A stretch of 7,518 bases of DNA from positions 1-7,518 of the forward strand of contig JAQGJO010000299.1 of assembly GCA_028290595.1 (NCBI GenBank). Reading direction: 5' to 3'. The notes under the pieces are model-generated. The model ran no database searches. It saw only the letters and a program-made list of their open reading frames with translations, and was not told where the DNA came from. Both the position numbers and the translations under genes were made by a program. The stretch's first letter is position 1, and the number at the start of each line of letters is the position of its first letter. This stretch comes from Hyphomicrobiales bacterium. Its GTDB lineage: Bacteria > Pseudomonadota > Alphaproteobacteria > Rhizobiales > Beijerinckiaceae. Below are positions 6,014 through 7,518 of this stretch, piece after piece.

Positions 6014-6023
6014 TAGGCCTGTG
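6003..6023 (+). repeat. Perfect inverted repeat spanning the flavoprotein stop codon
   Basis: CACAGGCCT (6003-6011) and AGGCCTGTG (6015-6023) form a perfect 9-base-pair stem with a 3-base GAT loop. The TGA stop (6011-6013) is at its top and is followed at once by an in-frame TAG. There is no T run, so it is not a standard terminator. It could lower or protect the transcript between the two genes. A CTATAG at 6041-6046 follows and could serve as a -10 box, in which case the repeat would overlap the -35 area. Confidence 0.6.
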
Positions 6024-6089
6024 CGCCCGGCCTGAAAATGCTATAGCTTGGACAGAAGCCGTTCGCGGATTGCGAAGCGGGAGGACAAA

Positions 6090-7518
6090 ATGCTCGATAA
6101 GGTTTCCGCGCAGAACGCGGCCAAAATCACAGTCATGAATCCGGTCGGCTATCCGCCGAAGGTGACGCGCAAGACCGCCGCGCCGCGCGTCGGCACGCTC
6201 GACGGCAAGACCATCTATCTCGTCGATTGCCGCTTCGATGATTCCATCGAATTGCTGAAACAGGTGGAGATCTGGTTCAAGACCCATATGCCGAGCGTCA
6301 CCACCAAGCTCGTCAGTCTGTCGCATTATTACGGCCACGACGATCCCAAGACCTGGGAAGAGATCAAGGCCAATGGCGACGCGGCGATCATCGGCGTCGG
6401 CCATTGCAGCACCTGCGCACCAGCCGTCGCTACCCATGCGATCACGCTCGACACCAAGTACGGCGTGCCGACGGTTGCGATGCATACCGACAAGTTCGAC
6501 AAGGTCGTGCGCTCGGTCGCCAAAATGGCGGGCCTCGCCAATGCGCCCGTCGTGTTCGTCCCGCAACCGGTGATGGGCAAGAGCGCCGCGGAACTCGCAG
6601 CCTATGTCAATGGCCAGGATCCGATCCTCGGCCAGCCGGTGATGCAGGGCATTATCGAAGGCCTGACGCGCGGGCTGGCGGCGGAAGTCGCACCCGCCGA
6701 TCGTTCGACGCCGCGTCTCGTCGATCCCGACACCGAAGACAATCTGCATCAACTGTTTCTTGAGAATAACTGGACCGACAAACTGCCGATCGTGCTGCCG
6801 ACGCAGGAGCGCGTCGCCGCCATGCTGGCGCACACCAGCCGCAAGCCCGATGAAGTCGTCGGCCGCATGCAGCCGACGATGAACAGAGGCCTGTGGGAGT
6901 ATACGGTCGAGAAGGTCGCCGTGAACGCGGTGATGGCCGGCGCCAGGCCGGAATATTTCCCCGTGATTCTCGCGCTCGCCGCCTCCGGCGTGTCGGCGCG
7001 CGGTTCCACCTCGAGTTCGGCCTCCGCCATGGTCGTCGTCAACGGACCCATGCGTCACGAGATCGGCATGAACTGCGGCATCGGCGCGATGGGCCCCTAT
7101 AATCACGCCAACGCCACCATCGGCCGCGCTTATGGCCTGCTGTCGCAGAACCTGCAGGGTGGTTCTGTGCCGGGCGAAACCTTCATGGGCTCGATCGGCA
7201 ACAACTACACCTACAACAGCATTACATTCGCGGAGAACGAGGAGCGCAGCCCCTGGGAACCGTTGCACGTGCAGAAAGGCTTCAAGCCCGAGCAAAGCAC
7301 GGTAACGATCTTTTACGGTTGCCGCTCGACCACGTTCTCGCTCGGCCTGCGCGAAAAGCATTGGCAGGAGCACGTGCGCGATATGTTGCGCGGCACCGAT
7401 GCGATCACCGGCCCCGTGCTGCTGCTCGATCCGATCACGGCGCGCCAGTTCATCGATCGCGGCGGCTTCGACACCAAGCAGAAGCTGATCCACTGGATCT
7501 GGGAAAACGCCACCATGC
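6090..7518 (+). CDS. UGSC-like thiol domain fused to a conserved domain of unknown function (partial at right edge)
   Basis: The frame opens at ATG 6090 after GGGAGGA (6079-6085) and stays open for 476 codons to the window end with no stop, so the C-terminus is missing. Residues 14-200 resemble UGSC-family proteins: AAIIGVGHCSTCAPAVATHA (98-117) and KYGVPTVAMHTDKF (123-136). In that family a selenocysteine or Cys starts a U-G-S-C motif; here the equivalent is Cys106-Ser-Thr-Cys109. From about 218 a second domain begins: LFLENNWTDKLPIVLPTQER (222-241), VEKVAVNAVMAGARPEYFPV (273-292), NGPMRHEIGMNCGIGAMGP (318-336), NATIGRAYGL (341-350), and ENEERSPWEPLHVQKGF (382-398). I recall these blocks from conserved proteins of unknown function, some beside or fused to UGSC domains. 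No signal peptide or membrane span is seen. Function is unknown; a redox role with the upstream flavoprotein is inferred. A long antisense frame here is a shadow. Confidence 0.8.
   Translation, partial: MLDKVSAQNAAKITVMNPVGYPPKVTRKTAAPRVGTLDGKTIYLVDCRFDDSIELLKQVEIWFKTHMPSVTTKLVSLSHYYGHDDPKTWEEIKANGDAAIIGVGHCSTCAPAVATHAITLDTKYGVPTVAMHTDKFDKVVRSVAKMAGLANAPVVFVPQPVMGKSAAELAAYVNGQDPILGQPVMQGIIEGLTRGLAAEVAPADRSTPRLVDPDTEDNLHQLFLENNWTDKLPIVLPTQERVAAMLAHTSRKPDEVVGRMQPTMNRGLWEYTVEKVAVNAVMAGARPEYFPVILALAASGVSARGSTSSSASAMVVVNGPMRHEIGMNCGIGAMGPYNHANATIGRAYGLLSQNLQGGSVPGETFMGSIGNNYTYNSITFAENEERSPWEPLHVQKGFKPEQSTVTIFYGCRSTTFSLGLREKHWQEHVRDMLRGTDAITGPVLLLDPITARQFIDRGGFDTKQKLIHWIWENATM

Noticed and set aside
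6011..6016. TGA at the flavoprotein end as a possible selenocysteine codon, because a hairpin covers it and a UGSC-like gene follows
   Set aside because: The next codon is TAG and the flavoprotein already has a complete family C-terminus. The UGSC-like motif in the next gene uses TGC codons, so nothing here needs selenocysteine.
5997..7493. A 498-codon open frame on the minus strand, opposite the 6090 gene
   Set aside because: It is antisense to a frame with a good ribosome site and recognisable conserved blocks. Its translation is rich in His, Arg, Asp and Gly without any family match, as expected of a shadow frame in GC-rich DNA.

Overview
The window looks like chromosomal DNA of a GC-rich alphaproteobacterium, probably of the Hyphomicrobiales (Rhizobiales). 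The grounds are GC-rich third codon positions, a phospholipid-methyltransferase/pyrF/dapB/gpmA neighbourhood on one strand, a Rhodobacter-type phospholipid methyltransferase, and intergenic palindromes of the kind common in that order. This placement comes from recall, not from a search. There is no insertion sequence, phage gene, CRISPR array, tRNA or rRNA that I can see.

Layout from left to right: (1) 1-48 may be the last codons of an upstream gene. (2) 130-1173 (+) is an SsuD/SfnG-like flavin-dependent monooxygenase. (3) 1185-1318 is a pair of inverted palindromic repeats between convergent genes. (4) On the minus strand come gpmA (1330-1950) and dapB (1969-2784), closely spaced and probably co-transcribed. 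(5) 2785-3186 is a 402-base gap without a convincing gene. It holds an imperfect palindrome upstream of dapB, a terminator-like hairpin that points to the right although no rightward gene precedes it, and two hairpins after pyrF. (6) Still on the minus strand come pyrF (3187-3897) and a methyltransferase with a long charged tail (3998-4903, start uncertain). (7) 4904-5095 is a divergent promoter region. (8) On the plus strand come a divergent thioredoxin-reductase-like flavoprotein (5096-6013) and a large gene starting at 6090 that runs off the right edge.

The minus-strand genes are housekeeping: glycolysis, lysine/diaminopimelate synthesis, pyrimidine synthesis and membrane lipid modification. 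The most interesting part is the right end. The gene at 6090 stays open for 476 codons. Its N-terminal domain resembles UGSC proteins, which are named for a selenocysteine-Gly-Ser-Cys motif; here the corresponding residues read Cys-Ser-Thr-Cys (106-109). It is fused to a second large domain that I recall only as a conserved family of unknown function. The flavoprotein just upstream keeps a redox CxxC (Cys133, Cys136) but lacks usual NADPH-binding residues. The two genes are 76 bases apart and could form a two-protein thiol redox system. This is inference from adjacency and motifs.
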